A stretch of DNA of 64,000 nucleotides from Vandiemenella viatica (GCA_031002005.1 CM061914.1:10340148-10404147), one strand, 5' to 3'. Numbered from the stretch's first letter, positions 20,685-33,506 are shown. Notes: generated by a model not told the origin, from the sequence alone. Translations and numbers: made by a program.

Positions 20685-21800
20685 CTTCCTCCTGTCTTCC
20701 AATGAATCCCATTCCAGTTCCTTTATCATATTACTTACTGATTGTGTTCCGCGGTAAAATCCTGTATTACCCAAAATGTGGGTCCCCTACTACACCACCC
20801 TATTCAAGCAACAGTCTGAGCTATGTTTTGTAATCCAATTTCTTTACTTCTCTTGCATATCCCCTATCATTCTCTACAACAAGAATTTTGAAACCTTTTC
20901 CTACTACCTGGCCAATATGTCTGTTATCAAATGTTACACCATGGTACTATGATAAAACCACATATTTTGTGAACTGATTATAACTATAAAGAATCCTATC
21001 ATTTTGTTTACAACAGTTTTCAGTTCATTATACAAAATTTGTATTTCTCTAGGAACTACTGTAGTATACTTCAGCAATGAATGTTTTAAAAGCAATCAGT
21101 CTGTCTCTATGTTGTTAGCCTCAATCTCTTTCTTTATTTCTCATCTCCATAGCAACCTACACTTCTTTTCTTTAAGAATAAATATATCGATTTTTGACTA
21201 CGCTCAAGGAACGAAAATATAATTTTCTTATAAAATATTTTGTTATTGACATTTCAAGTCTTCAACAAGCAACTCTTTGCTCACCTTATAACAATAAACA
21301 TTTTATTTTATTTTTTTTGTCAATGAACCTAATAAGCAGACTCTTCTTGCATTTATCTTCATCCCATGTTGACTTACTCAGCTAGATGATATGTGCAGAT
21401 CACCCTGCAGCTGTTCCCAGTTTTCTACTGTTTTATGTCACCTGCTAACAAACTCTGATGCTAATCCACCAACACAATGATTCATAGAATAACAAACAGC
21501 AATGGTCCCAACACACTACCCTGTGGCATTCCTAATTGCACTTCCCCTTCTTTTGATACTGAATTTCCTACCTTACATTTTTTTCTTTCTACCTTTTAAG
21601 AATGCTTCTACCCAGTAAGTTACTTTCTTCAACCACTCCAATAGTTTTTACTTTATTTGCAACAATTTTATGGCTGTCTATCAGACACCTTTGAAAGATT
21701 AAGTGCTACACTGTCAATATGCTCTCCCCTGTCCATTTCATCTGAAATATCTTGCATATAGCCTACTAACTGAGGTTCGCATGAATATCTTCTCCTCAAT
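20685..21800 (-). pseudogene. CR1-like LINE fragment
   Basis: On the minus strand this matches the RT palm/thumb and C-terminal region of the copy at 22980-23900, including the words behind AATGAATCCCATTCCAG and CCTACTACCTGGCCAATATG. It also keeps the GGAGCATGTTGGGACCATTG-like region near 21500 that encodes the VPQGSxLGPLL block. Numerous stops leave no long frame. Confidence 0.65.
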
Positions 21801-22695
21801 ATAGAGATTGGAGCTCTGGAAAAGTCACAGTTTTTTACTTCCATGCATTTTTTACTTCTTCGATGATATCCATGTACTCACATTTTGTTCTCCTCTTCTC
21901 ACCAGATTGGGTACTATAATTAATTACCAACCACATCACTACTAAGTCATTAGTATATTTGAACCTGATACCAACCATTTGCCATGTGCTAGAACATTTA
22001 CTACAAACATGTAGGGGATTCACGGAGGATGCAGGGGAAGAAAGGTACAGCATAGTTAGAGGTGTCAGTCATTGCATACAAACTGTATTGATGAAGGTGG
22101 CAAAATCATAATACAATATATAATTGGAGTCGGTCTACGTTTGATAAAACAATCATTGACACATATCATTGAAGAGGGTACATTTGAGGTTGAGAGGCTG
22201 GTTGCATATTTTCTATGTGCATGTTATTGCAGATCGGGTTACAGTAATCCTACAATGAGATAGGGGAGGGAAGGAGGTTTTGGATCATTATCTTAAGTAA
22301 TGAGAGATGCCGTATCCATAATGGAAGGTTTAAAACAAAGTTTTCTTGGGCTCAAAATGGATAGTAATCGCATTGCTTTAAATTATTAATTCATTTGGGA
22401 TTGTTTATACACTAATTGGTAATATGTTTTAGAAAAAAGTATGCAGAATTACAAACGAATATAGGGAAGCACTAAGGATGAGAATGTACCAAAATCAGAT
22501 ATCACTATACATCTGGTGAACTATAGGAGTACTGATTCAAAGGAATGTTAAATAATAAAGTTTATCTGATGATCACTAAGCTTATGGAAAAGAGGAGTTG
22601 CAGTTGGTGCAGTTGTACTGATTAGCTAGGATTAATTCAGTTCATCGAAATTTTTAGAAGATAAAGGTGAGCCACATGCTATCAAGATCTCTTTA
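21801..22695. other. Unassigned interval
   Basis: No recognisable protein or tandem structure. Frames are short (at most 72 codons) and lack family resemblance. Confidence 0.45.
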
Positions 22696-24990
22696 ATTAA
22701 ATTGCAATCGAGCACATGCTCCAGTGTCAATCTCCGTAAACACCTTTCCTGCACTTATCTACATTTGCCCTTAACAAATTTTAACTTTAAATTCATTCAA
22801 CATTTTTGGTAAATTATTCATCATTTCCCCTGGTAACTTATTCCAATCACTAACACCCTTACTAAAGAAGAAAATCTTCCCACACCCTTGTGCCGGAAAT
22901 CCAGAGTGGTCATGGTCATCTTTTCCCTTCGATGCACTACTCTTCATACCTACACCAATATCTTTCCATGCCTCATCACCAATATACACTTTGTACAGTT
23001 CCAAGACCCTCTTCACCATCCTTCTGTCTTCCAATGAGTCCCATTCCAGCTCCTTTATCATATCTGTCACTGATTGCATTCTGCGATAATTTCCAGAAAA
23101 AAATCTAGCAGTCCTTTTTGCATCCTCTCCAACTCCTGTATTTGATATGTAAAATGAGGGTCCCATACTTCACTACCATATTCGAGCAATGGTCTGACCA
23201 AAGTTTTGTAACCCAATTCCTTTACTTCTCTCCTACATCCCCTCATCACTCTCTCAAACAAGTGCAGAATTTTGAATCCTTTTCCTACCACCTGTCCAAT
23301 GTGTCCTGCCCAGTTAAGCTTGTTACCAAATGTAATGCAAAGATATTTACATTTCAAGTCTTCAGCAAGCAATTATTTCCCCACCTTATAATCATAATCA
23401 ATCTCTTATTTTTTATTTGTGTATCTAATAAGCTGATTCTTCTTTGCATTTATCTTCATCCCATGTTTACCAACCCAACTAGATATCCTGTCCAGATAAC
23501 CCTGCAACTGTTTACAGTCCTCTACCGTTTTGATCCTTTTATATAGCAGTACGTCAGCTGCAAACAATCTAATTTCTGATAGTAAACAATAAACACAATT
23601 ATTCATTAGAATAATTAATAGCAATGGTTCCAATATGCTACCCCATGGCACTTCCATTTTTATTTTCACTTCTTGTGATACTGCATTTCCTACCCCCCCC
23701 CCCCCCCCAAACTTTCTGTTTTCTACCTTTTAAAAATTCTTCTACCCATCTCATCCCCTCCAATAGTTTTTACGTTATTTACTATTATTTTATAGCTCAC
23801 TCTGTCAAAAACCTTGTGACAGATCTAGTATTACACTATCAATTTGACCTTCCTTGTCCATTTCATCTGAAATATCTTGTATATATCTCACCAACTGAGA
23901 TTCACATGAATATCACTGCTTGAACCCATGTTGCCTACTTGAAATCCTCTCATGCTCCTCACATATAATTCTGATGTGGTTGCATATCAATCTTGCTATT
24001 AATTTACCTACCACTGATGCCAAACTGATTGACCTATAATTTTTGACTGTATTTCTTACCCCTCCTTTATGTACCGGCACTACTATCACATTTTTCCAGT
24101 CCTCTGGTAGGCAGCAAGTATCCAGACTCAATTTAAATAATATTTCCAAATAAGGTACAATGTCGTATCCTGGTAACTTTAAGATATCTGTAGTAATATT
24201 ATCTTCACCAGCCCCTTTTAGTTTTTTCTGCTTTCTTATTCCATTCACGATATCCTGAGGATCAATTTCAAATTTTTGGTATCTTCATTCCTAATTGTGT
24301 TTTTAAGCTCATTCTCTGAATTAACCCCTCCCGTTTCTGATTCACTGTCCCTAATGCTTTCACTAAACAAGTTAATTAACATATTTGCCTTTTTCAAATC
24401 CTCAGCAACTTCTTCTCCATCCTTATAGATAAGCGCCTCAACACCCTTCCTTTCCCTCAATGTTCTAACATAACCATAGAAATTTCTAGATGCATCAGTC
24501 AATGGTCCTCCTGCACTGACAATTCATAAACCCACATTTAGCCACTTTCTTTACTGTTATTAAGTCTTTGTTTAGTTATTTTAAATATTCCCCACTAACC
24601 GGCTGTCTCTTAACTCTGTTATGCTCTCTTCTTACCAACCTCTTTAACCTCCTCACTTCCCTAATATAGTACACAGGTTCTCTACTTCTCTTTATTTTCT
24701 GCTTTGGAATAAATTTTTCTTCCCCATTTCTTATTATCTCCTTGAACTCTTCCCACCTTGACTCTACTGTACCTAAGCCTTCCTTCCATTTGCTGAATTG
24801 TTCTCTGAAATATCTCTTCAAATTTGAAACCTGTGCCTTTTTATAATTGTACCTACTTCCCCCTTCAATTTTGGCTGCTGGTTCACCGAGTCCTGTAATA
24901 TCCATCAGAACTGGTTCATTATCACATATTCCTTTGTTTACTTGGCACCCCAAAAGGTTATCATCAGGCTTTATTAGGAATATGTATTTT
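22696..24990 (-). mobile_element. CR1-like LINE, 5'-truncated copy
   Basis: The most complete copy of the family in the window. It runs on the minus strand from about 24990 to its 3' end at 22696, where a GAGCACATGCTC hairpin and TTTAAT tail close it. The endonuclease and all upstream parts are missing. Order of coding blocks follows CR1/Jockey ORF2. A C homopolymer (23694-23708) interrupts it. Confidence 0.75.
22771..24953 (-). pseudogene. CR1-like reverse transcriptase, broken
   Basis: From 5' to 3' on the minus strand: linker (24576-24953, 24245-24502), then RT fingers with WKNVIVVPVHKGG and NYRSISLASVVGKLI (23913-24248). Next is GSILEPLLLIILMN (about 23640), then motif C degraded to RLFAADVLLYK (normally FADD, so the first catalytic Asp is lost), then WVGKHGMKINAKKNQ. 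The thumb and C-terminal region follow (23067-23372, LVRPLLEYGSEVWDPH; 22771-23166, SDWNKLPGEMMNN). At least four frame breaks. Confidence 0.8.
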
Positions 24991-25975
24991 TTTTTCGTAG
25001 TGTTTTTTTGGGTGATAGTCTGGATAAGATAAGGTTTTGGCTTCTTACCGAAATGGAACAGTGGATGAACAAGATAGTGTGGGAGAAAGTAGAAAAATGT
25101 TCAGAGGTCACTGGAGGGATTATTTTGAGGGCAGGTTAAATATATTAGGACATTATCAGAAGCAAGCAGGGAACAATCTGGTGGTAGAACAAAGTAGAAG
25201 GGTTAAATCTTTAATGTCTTTGTAATAAGCTCAATATGGGATTCCCGGTAATTGGATGAATACTGATCATCAGATAGTCATGATGCGCAAAAGAAGATTC
25301 AGTAAACAGTAGAGAGGAAATAGGAAGGATCACCGTGCAGCTGCTCACATTCTTCTACCATTCTGATCATGTTATATAGCATTATGTCATCTGCAAATAA
25401 CCTAAGGAGATAATTTTTGCGAAGAGGTTCAGAATTGAGAATGGAGCTCATGTACCTTGGAAATGAATGATTCAAAATAGATTAGAAGAAATGTTTGTTC
25501 TAAAACAAAAGAACTGGATCTCAGAATCTGTTGTTATATTGAAAAGGTTAGTCATAAATGGGCTCAGTGTAGTAAGGAAACAAAAGACCTTCAGAGAATG
25601 TACCTACAAAAAAAGTAATCAAGGAATTAATACTAGCAAGCAGGAAAGATAAACATGTGCTTATTAATAACACTATAGTTTGAACAATGTAAATGTGAAC
25701 TGTCACAGCCATTTTAGAAAACTGATGGGGAAAAGGGCACACATAGGTACAGGAATAGGGGAGGACAGCAGATAAGTAAGTACGGGGAAGACGTCATCAG
25801 ATTATATGAAAAAGAAATAAATATTAAGTAACTGATTTGCGCAGACATGAAATGTCATATAGAGGTTACAACGGAACAACGAAGCAGTGGATTATCGACA
25901 TACTGAGGAATGATGGGTTTTGGAAATTAGGAACAGATTCTGATGATGTAAAATTGCGCTTATTTTGCAGGTTAA
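24991..25975. other. Unassigned interval with a small CR1-like piece
   Basis: Mostly unassigned A-rich DNA. About 25318-25412 resembles the CR1-like segment at 23490-23580 (GTTATATAGCATTATGTCAT against TATATAGCAGTACGTCAG), minus strand. Nothing else is recognised. Confidence 0.4.
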
Positions 25976-28300
25976 CCCTTTTCTCCCTAACAGTACCATT
26001 AGTATCACTATATTAATCACCATATAATTTGACAATTGTGCACTGCATTGTTGAGCCTCTTGACCCATTGTTGTATCATTATGTCAAATAACAGCATTTC
26101 TTTTTAAATACTGTGCAAAACTGCCAAGCAGTGAATTTTCCAAGTTGTAGCTCGGCAGTGTATTGAAGAGAGTAATGAGTGCTACATTACCTTTTAGTAC
26201 GAGAATTTACTTAGTAAGCTTCGATTTCTATAATTACTCCTTTAGTTTGAACATTTAACCACATGTGTGTTTCTAGTTTCTTTACAAAATAATCAAGAAA
26301 AACTGAAAAGGACTAATAAGTACCATCGGAGACTTCTGGTTTCTTTCATACAAATGATTGGTAAATAGATTTAGCAAGTATACAATTGGTTTTATTACTG
26401 TTTTAGATATTTTCAAATGTATATTTCCAGGAACTACACTCTGATTGACACTACTTCCTTAGAAGACATCCCAGAATGCGATGCAGTTTCAGATCTAGAG
26501 GAATCTGACAATGAAAATTTCAGTGATAGTCAACTACAAACATTGAGGGACTTTGATGACATTTTTGAAGAGGTGCTGGAAAGTACTCTGAACACAGATC
26601 AGCATTCATTCTTAGATAAAGTAGGCGATGAAGGAGAACAGTCAGTATCAAACCTAGTCCAGGTATCTTCCAATCCTGAAATAAATGCCTCATCAGAAAT
26701 TGAATTGCCTGACATTAGTGCAGCAGTTCATAAGCAATATCTACTAAAACCAGTTACAGAGCCAAATCTTAGATGGAAAAAATGTGATAAGGAGAGAAAT
26801 TTACTTGACTATTCTGCAAACACTACAGTGGCTGAACAATATTTTGACAGTTGTTCTACCCCCACAGATATACTTCTAATCTTGATTGATACTGTGTTAG
26901 ATAATACTGCATATCAAATCAATCTGCAAGCTATTAGAAAAAAAAACAACAACAACAAAGTTCTGAATCTCAAGAACGAAGAACTAATAGCTATCATAGG
27001 TACCAACTTCTACATGGCCTACAATACAAGACCTGCTAGCACTGTATGCAAGAAATGTCCTGGGTCAGATCTGCAGGCATGTTATCATATTTACATTGCA
27101 ATAATAATTCTAAAATACTCCCACACTGTGGAGATAAATTCAACAAGATTAGACCAATTGTAGAAAAACTGAAAAAAAAATTTCAAGAACGTTATCATTG
27201 GACAAGAAAAATGAGTGTTGATGATAAAATTCAAAGACAGATCTGTACTAAAGCAATATTTACCCATGAAACCCATAAAGAGAAGTTATAAATTATGGTG
27301 TTTAGCTTATCAAAGAGATATTGTCAAGAAGTTTATAATTTATCACGGCAAAGATTAAGAAATGACTGCAAAATTCTCAAATTACTCATTAGGTGAAAGA
27401 GTGGTTTTAGAACTGACTGAACAACAAAGTTATCTATTTGATCATTATTTTTCATCTGTTTCATTATTACAAAAACTGAAACCTAAAAGAACTTTTGCTT
27501 GTGGGACAATCAAGCCCAAATGCAAGGGGCATCCTAAGAACTTGGCTGCTGATAGCAAACTAAAATGATAATGTGACCATAGATTTTGAAACCTACACTT
27601 TGGCTACTGGAAATGGAAGGAAAAGGTCATGTATTTAGTATCAAATTTTCACGGCAGCGAGGAAACACTGTTACACTCAAAGAAAAAGATGGGTCGAAGT
27701 CTACAGTTTCATTCCCAAGAGTCATCAAGGATTACAAGACTTTCATGGGTGGGGTTGATACTGCTGATCGGCTCAGGGCTTTGTACGATGTTGACAGTTT
27801 GTTTTGGGAAGTTCTGGATATTGCATGTGTCATAAATGGCATGATATTTGAAAAATATTTCTGCAAATGATTTCAGGTCAGTTGCACAGGGATGATTACT
27901 ATGAGGATATCAGTAAGAAGAAAAGGCCACCTACAGATATTTCACAAAGTCTTTGTCCATTCAAATGACGCAAGTCAAGACTATTCCACAGTAAGAGACA
28001 TATGTTTGGGTAACAGGTATACACTGGCCTTTGTAAAAAAAAACAGAAGATGTGAAGTATGCAGTTTGAAGAAGATGCAGTCTGGACATCATTTGAAATG
28101 TTCCCACTGCTATGTCTTTTTGTGTCTGAATGAGGGAAAAATATTGTTTTATTGAATATCATGATGAGAGCATTTCATACTAATATGAACATAATTGATC
28201 TCAATTACTATTTCTGTGCGTCCTGTGATACACAAAGTCCCCGATGGAACAAATTTGTACTGGTTTTGTAATTAGTACTTAGAGTTGCAATAAAAATCTG
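25976..28300 (+). mobile_element. piggyBac-like DNA transposon relic
   Basis: The left end has the target TTAA (25972-25975) followed at once by CCCTTTTCTCCC, a piggyBac-type terminus. A broken transposase follows (26417-28155). The right terminus and second TTAA could not be placed and may have been lost, or displaced by the SINE at 28315. Confidence 0.7.
26417..28155 (+). pseudogene. piggyBac-like transposase, broken
   Basis: An acidic N-terminal domain (26417-26700) precedes the DDE_Tnp_1_7-type core. Recognisable blocks are LNLKNEELIAIIGTNFYMAY (about 26960), FNKIRPIVEKLKKKFQERY (27140), FACGTIKPKCKGHPKNL (27490), FSIKFSRQRGNTVTLKEKDG (27630) and YKTFMGGVDTADRLR (27740). The last contains the final catalytic Asp of the family. 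A Cys-rich C-terminal segment CEVCSLKKMQSGHHLKCSHC (28050) resembles the zinc-finger tail. Several frameshifts and a missing central part make it inactive. Such enzymes cut and paste at TTAA. Confidence 0.82.
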
Positions 28301-28314
28301 AAAAAAAAATGTTT

Positions 28315-28560
28315 ATTTTTTTTTTACTTATGGCTTTACGCCTCGTCAACGTCGGGGTCATTACAGGCGAGATGGGACTGGGGACTAGGAACAGGAAGAA
28401 ATTCGGCCATGGCCTTTTAAAGGAAGCATCCCGGCATTCATCTGGAGTGGTTTGGGGAAACCATGGAAAACCCAAATCTGGATGCTTGGATGGGGATTCG
28501 AACCGGCGTCCTCCAGAATGAGAGACCAGAACGTTAACCGTTCACCCACCACGCTCGGTA
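28315..28560 (-). mobile_element. tRNA-derived SINE
   Basis: Minus strand: a tRNA-like head with GTGGGTGAACGGTTAACG (box A region) and GGTTCGAATCCCC (box B), then a body with GGAAACC and GGCCATGGCC, ending in a T-rich run on the plus strand (28308-28325), which is the SINE's A tail. A second copy of the family lies at 41258-41497. It is transcribed by RNA polymerase III and mobilised by LINE enzymes. It is not a functional tRNA. Confidence 0.8.
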
Positions 28561-28770
28561 AAATTAATTTAACAAGTTATCCACATTGAATCAGATACCC
28601 ATACATTCATATACCTTAGGGCAATTGATCAAAAATTTGTGTACAATGTAGGCAACAAAAGTAAACAATGGCAACCTTCCTGCTAATTTTCAAGAAACCT
28701 AACAAAGTTACATATTCTGATTTTGAAATTTTTGGGAAAAAATCTTCCATAATGTTCACCATCTCTTATA

Positions 28771-30068
28771 CAAGGTGTCCACCATGAACCTGATACATTT
28801 GAAATTGCTGTATATTTCATACTGCTTAGGGTAAAAAGAAAACAATGCATGCAAGTTCGAGAGTAAAAAAAATCAGTACACCTCTACGTGAGATCCTCTC
28901 GTTGCACGAAGAACATCTAGCTTGAATTCAAGTTCCTACCAGGTTTTCCGTATCATCTCAGGCTTAGCAAAAGTGACAGCATCTCATATGCGGCTGCGAA
29001 GCTCTTGAAGATCCTGAATTTTGCGGCCTGTATACACTTTGTCCTTTACATATCCCCACAAGAAGAATCTAGACGGTAATATCAGGTAATCGAAGTGGTC
29101 AACTTGTCGGCCCACCGTGCCCAATCCAGCGAACGGGAAATTGGGTGCCGAGAAATTCTAGATCGATCAGGCTCCAATGCAGAGGGGCGCCGTCCTGTTG
29201 AAAGATGTTCAGCTGCAAATGCATTAACTGAGGCACAACAAATTGTTCCAAGATGTTGAGGTACGTACTGCCTGCAACTGTTTTTCTACAAAGAAAAAGG
29301 AACCAAGGACCAAATTGTTTATCAATCTGCACCACACATTTAATTTCGGGCTGTCACAAATGTGTTTTACAATATTGTGTGGGTTTTGTGATCCCCAAAT
29401 ATGTGCATTGTGTGTGTTGACTCTGCCTGATAAATGAAATGTGGCCTCATCAGATAAAACAATGAGAGTTAAAAATGTTGGGTCTTCATCAATGTGATGT
29501 AAAATGCCGATAGCAAATGCCTGCCTCGTATCACCGTCATTTGTTTTCAGTTCATTAAGCAACTGCAATTGGTATGCATGAAACCAAAGAGAGAAATGCA
29601 GTACAGTGGATTTCGGCATCTGCAGTTCTCGTGCCACTTGTCGAATGGACTTGTGTGGACTGTGTTCAGACGCCGGTCTCACTGCTGCTACATGCTCCTC
29701 TGATGCGCGCTCATTACCACCACCATCCAATTTCTTCCCAATTCCCATTGCCAAAAAGCGTTGTTTCCATTTCTTAATGGTGTTCCGTGATAGTGGGGCC
29801 CTCTCGAAGACGTGGCGAAAGTTGCGTTGCACTTGAATCACAGACATTGTTTCTGCGTACCACCAAATAACTTGTGCTCGCTCTTGCGCTGATGCCATTA
29901 TGAGATAAGCTACTGCAGCGCCACCTACAATCTCCTGTGTGGGTTTTCAAAAATAGTCAACAGAACTTTCAGTTTCCCCACATATTGCAATGCATGTTAC
30001 CAACTTACTTACATCCATTGATTTTTGGCAGCCAAATAAAAGGTGTCAGATTCATGGTGGACACCCAG
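28771..30068 (-). mobile_element. Tc1/mariner-superfamily transposon, 1298 bp
   Basis: Bounded by inverted repeats CAAGGTGTCCACCATGAACC (left) and CTGGGTGTCCACCATGAATC (right, reverse strand), each flanked by the TA target dinucleotide (28769-28770 and 30069-30070). A single transposase gene on the minus strand fills most of it. Length and organisation are those of a complete mariner-type element. Confidence 0.85.
28850..29898 (-). pseudogene. Mariner-type transposase, full length but broken
   Basis: Starts MASAQERAQVIWWYAE at 29898. N-terminal helix-turn-helix segments include RNTIKKWKQRF and HKSIRQVARELQMP. Catalytic motifs are LSDEATFHLSG (first Asp), FQQDGAPLHW (second Asp, about 29190) and, after a frame break, a PDIT block in the place of the family's PDLTPLD (about 29065), followed by a WGYVKDKVY region. 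An internal frameshift near 29224-29335 and stops near 29095 inactivate it. About 224 codons are continuous. Confidence 0.82.
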
Positions 30069-30070
30069 TA

Positions 30071-31017
30071 TAATGAGCACAGTGTGTCTTTATGCACAAT
30101 AACTTCATTCAGACCCATTACCAGATCTGCAGGAGGGAAATGGGACAAACCAGGGCACATGCCCGAGACAGCAAGTTCATGGAGGGCAGCAAAATCGTGT
30201 TTAAAAGGGCAGTAATAGGGTAATTAGTGCGGGTGACCTTTTTTATTTAGCTCTACTGCCCCGAGTGGTAACCTCAGGGGAGTGACAAATTAAAGAATAG
30301 CTCTATATTGTCCTGGGCAGCAAAGTCAGGTTTGAACGGGCTGCAATCTCAAGTTTTTGCACCGACTAGGAAAATTCATAGACCTACTACTGTTAATTTT
30401 GGTTAAAATAAAAGCCAGCTTTGTAAATCAGCCAGATCTGATCAAGGAATCAGGTCCTTTGATCCTTTACTATAACAATACAATAATGAAGCTAACGCTG
30501 AAATCACAAGCCAATTTTTCAGTGTTACAACAAAATCGAGGTTATAAGCATTATTTAACAGCTAAGCAACTGTGAAGTAATGTATTGCCAGAATAATTTC
30601 ATTAAGTTTGCTTTTCATAGCATTTAATTTTAAATAAAAGATGTCCATTTTTTAAAAATAATAATAAAAAAAATAAGGCAAAACTTTATGGCTGAAAAAA
30701 CACAGAATAAGATTGGACGTAGCAATTCAATGAAGACCTTCCTGTTGTTGCCACTTTTTAAACCACTACTTTGCTTGATACTGTTACTCAACATGTAATG
30801 TAGATGGTACTAAAACAATTTGGTTGCCCTGAATATTTTTGGGTTTGATTGAGTAATACATGATGGCATGGTTGGTCAGGTTTTTTTTTTTTTTTTTAAT
30901 CAAAGGGATGTCTCAAAAAAATTCTGTCATAAATTGCTTAAAATGGGGCTGCACACTTGCTCTTAGACTATTAGCCCTGCATTTGGCAGCTATGCTCTGT
31001 GAAACATAATCTACTTC
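30071..31017. other. Unassigned AT-rich interval
   Basis: No recognised family. A T run lies at 30882-30897. Frames are short and without family likeness. Confidence 0.45.
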
Positions 31018-32400
31018 AAATTTAGGAGTGGAAATTAGATATCGGTTTGATGGAAGAACAGCTCTATAATGCAGCCAGACTACACACATCAAGACTAACC
31101 ACTCTCACAACCGTAACGGAAATTCAGTACACAGATGACAATGCAGTGCACAGAATCGATTTGGGCTGACAGTCAACATTCAAAATGCTAAATTGTTAGT
31201 GCGACCTGACCCTGGAGCTACCCTCCCATACATTGATGTTACAATCCCAGAGACATCCCTCGAGCAATTTGACAACTTCTTCTCGAGCACTTTCTCAATG
31301 CAGTGCACAGTGTGAAAAACAGAATTTGAGCGGCACAGGTAGCATTTTGACATCTCTCCTGACAGGTTTTCCTGAACAAAGACCTATGCATCAAGCTGTT
31401 ATTGTCTCCACATTGTTGTACAGATGTGAGACATGGACCCTTTACCACCAAGGCATTAAGAAAATAAGGTGATTTCACCAACAAAAACTTTGATTCATTA
31501 TGAACATCAAATGGGATGACCGTGTGTCTAATGTTTCATTTTTAGGAAGGACACAATTGTACAGCATTGAAACCCTCATCAATAGTCACCAACTCAGATG
31601 GATTTGTCATGTTCAACATAAGCGTAACAACAGACACCGTTGACAGTATTTATATGGTGAGCTCAGCACTTGTAAAAAAATATAGTGGTGTTACAAACAC
31701 TAACTAAAAAATACCACAAAGAACACAAATATACACCTGAACATGAGAGACTACCTTTCATAAGACCACGCTCTTTGGCACGAAACTCCTTCTGCATCAG
31801 TCGCTCTCTGAAAAGGAGCAACAAAGACTGGTAGTAGAAGCTATTCAGCATCAACATCAATGACGGATCTTTCTGCTTCTACAGGTCGTCCAGCACATCC
31901 TCTTCCACATCTGGTGGTCACTCCCAAATTTTTCCTCCAGCACGTCTCAAAACAATTCCCTTCACCCCCTGCATTTTTTTCACTTTATCTATCTTATCTT
32001 TCCTGTGATCTTCCCTTCTCATTGCACAAGAGTGCTAACTTCATAACATCCCCAAGCCACTGGAATCTTTTCTTTATTAACATTTATTCCAATGCTTCAA
32101 CTTGTAATTTCTCTCTAATGTTTTCATTTCTAATCTTATCTTTCTTTGTAACATTTTATATCTCTTTCAAAAACCCTATTTCTGCTGCCTGTAATCTGCT
32201 AGTATCTTTCATAACCGGGGGGGGGGGGGAACCCTCAACAAACCTAAACCATGTTCACCACCTACAATTAGGTGCAAAATGTACAGTTGATTTATCTTAC
32301 ACCAGAATCAGCCATCAACGACACCCACATAAACAAATATCTGCAAGTGAGAAACAAAATCCAAAATGAGTGTTAACTGATCACGACTATCATGTTGCTG
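31018..32400 (+). pseudogene. LINE reverse transcriptase 3' part with C2H2-like tail, interrupted
   Basis: Plus strand. GVEIRYRFDGR precedes a degraded motif C, QYTDDNAVH (about 31130; YADD in relatives), then FGLTVNIQNAKLLVRPDPGA (31170), VSTLLYRCETWTLYH (31410) and MNIKWDDRVSNVSFLGRTQL (31500), then RQxYLYGELSTCK (31640). After an inserted minus-strand LINE piece (31850-32225), a C-terminal segment with C/H spacing (TRISHQRHPHKQ, 32310) resembles the C2H2 finger that closes this invertebrate LINE group. Stops and frameshifts are frequent. The clade name (RTE or Tx1-like) is uncertain. Confidence 0.7.
31850..32225 (-). mobile_element. RTE-like LINE 3' fragment inserted in another LINE
   Basis: It resembles the fragment at 52868-53262 (shared CAGGTCGTCCAGCAC, GGTGGTCACTCCCAAATTTT-like and CAATGCTTCAACTTGTA words), minus strand. 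It encodes the C-terminal GHVxRM / GRPRxRW region of an RTE-like protein in degraded form. The 3' end at about 31850 has CAT-type trinucleotides, the tail expected of this family. Confidence 0.65.
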
Positions 32401-32521
32401 GGACATCATTAGGTATTATTGTTATTATCAATTTTAATTTCGTTGGAGCTTATGCTCTGATGACAATTCCCCTTGTCATATATATACCACTTTTTTAAAA
32501 ATTATCTTTTATAATTGGAGG

Positions 32522-32617
32522 AGGGAATTTTCAGAGGAAGAAAAAGCAAGAGTAAGCCAGAGAATGAAAGAGTACTGGCGATGGAGGAAGGAAACTCAGA
32601 AGAGGAAAGTTGCGTAG
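32522..32617 (+). pseudogene. LINE C-terminal fragment with NUMOD3-like motif
   Basis: 32 codons ending at TAG: FSEEEKARVSQRMKEYWRWR followed by KETQKRKVA. The same arrangement closes the intact LINE protein at 61950-63464 (WTQEQKEQHSQRMKEVWKQR). The motif recalls NUMOD3-type DNA-binding repeats (short helix, S-x-R-M-K-x-x-W). This is the last exon-like remnant of a related LINE, with everything upstream lost. Confidence 0.65.
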
Positions 32618-33475
32618 TCGTAGTCTGCTGAAGCGAAAAGGAAAAACAAAAAAAATGGAGTGTTAAATTCCTACCCCCTAATCTTCCGATTTACAAATTT
32701 TAATTTCCCACTTCACTTGGTAATTTTTTACAATTCCTGACACCCTTACCAACAAAAGAAAATTTTCCCACTCCCTTATGCATGAAATTAAGCGCCAGCT
32801 TGTGGTCATGGTCGTCTTTCCCTTCCATGCACTATTCCTGATTCTTTGACCAATATCCCTCCAGGCCTCATCACCAACACATGCCCTGTACATTCTTCAC
32901 CCTACTCCTTTTCTCCAATGACTCCCAATCCAGCTCCTTTATCAATACACTTACTGACTGGTTCCTGCGATAATTTCCACAAACAAATTAGCTGCTCTTC
33001 TTTGCACACCCTCCAACTCCTGTATTTGATAACCAAAATGTGGGTCCCAAACTATACCACCATATTCAATCAGTGGTCTGATACAAGTTTTGCAACCCAA
33101 TTCCCTAACATCTCTGGTACATCCTCTCCAGTAAATGGCAGATTTTGTAACCTTCCAATGTACTCTGCCCAGTTGAGTTTGTAATCAAATGTTATGACAA
33201 GACATTTACATTTTCAACCAGCAATTCTTATAATCATAATTAACCTTTAGTTTTTTTTATCTGTTTACCTAATAAGCTGACTCTTCTTGGCATTATCTTC
33301 ATTCCATGCTGACCTTCCCATTTAGATATTCTATCCAGGTCATCCATCCTTCAGCTGTTCAGAGTCTTAACTGTTTTAAACCTATTGTATGCCATTATAT
33401 CATCTGCAAACAATCTAAATTCTGCAATGAATTGTTCATGGGAGTTCAGCCGGGTAGAGTTTAAAAACGACGATA

Positions 33476-33506
33476 TTTCGACAACCAGCTCGTTTGTCTT
33501 AATCAG
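33476..33506 (-). ncRNA. Degenerate hammerhead-like core (left arm)
   Basis: Minus strand: CTGATTA (33500-33506), stem II with GACAA pairing to TTGTC, GAAA (33476-33479). The invariant G of CUGANGA is replaced by T, which should abolish self-cleavage. Confidence 0.6.

Noticed and set aside
23118..23923. Plus-strand frames of 99-142 codons
   Set aside because: Antisense shadows of the CR1-like reverse transcriptase on the minus strand.
28490..28560. tRNA gene
   Set aside because: Box A and B are present, but the cloverleaf is not complete and the sequence continues into a SINE body with a tail.
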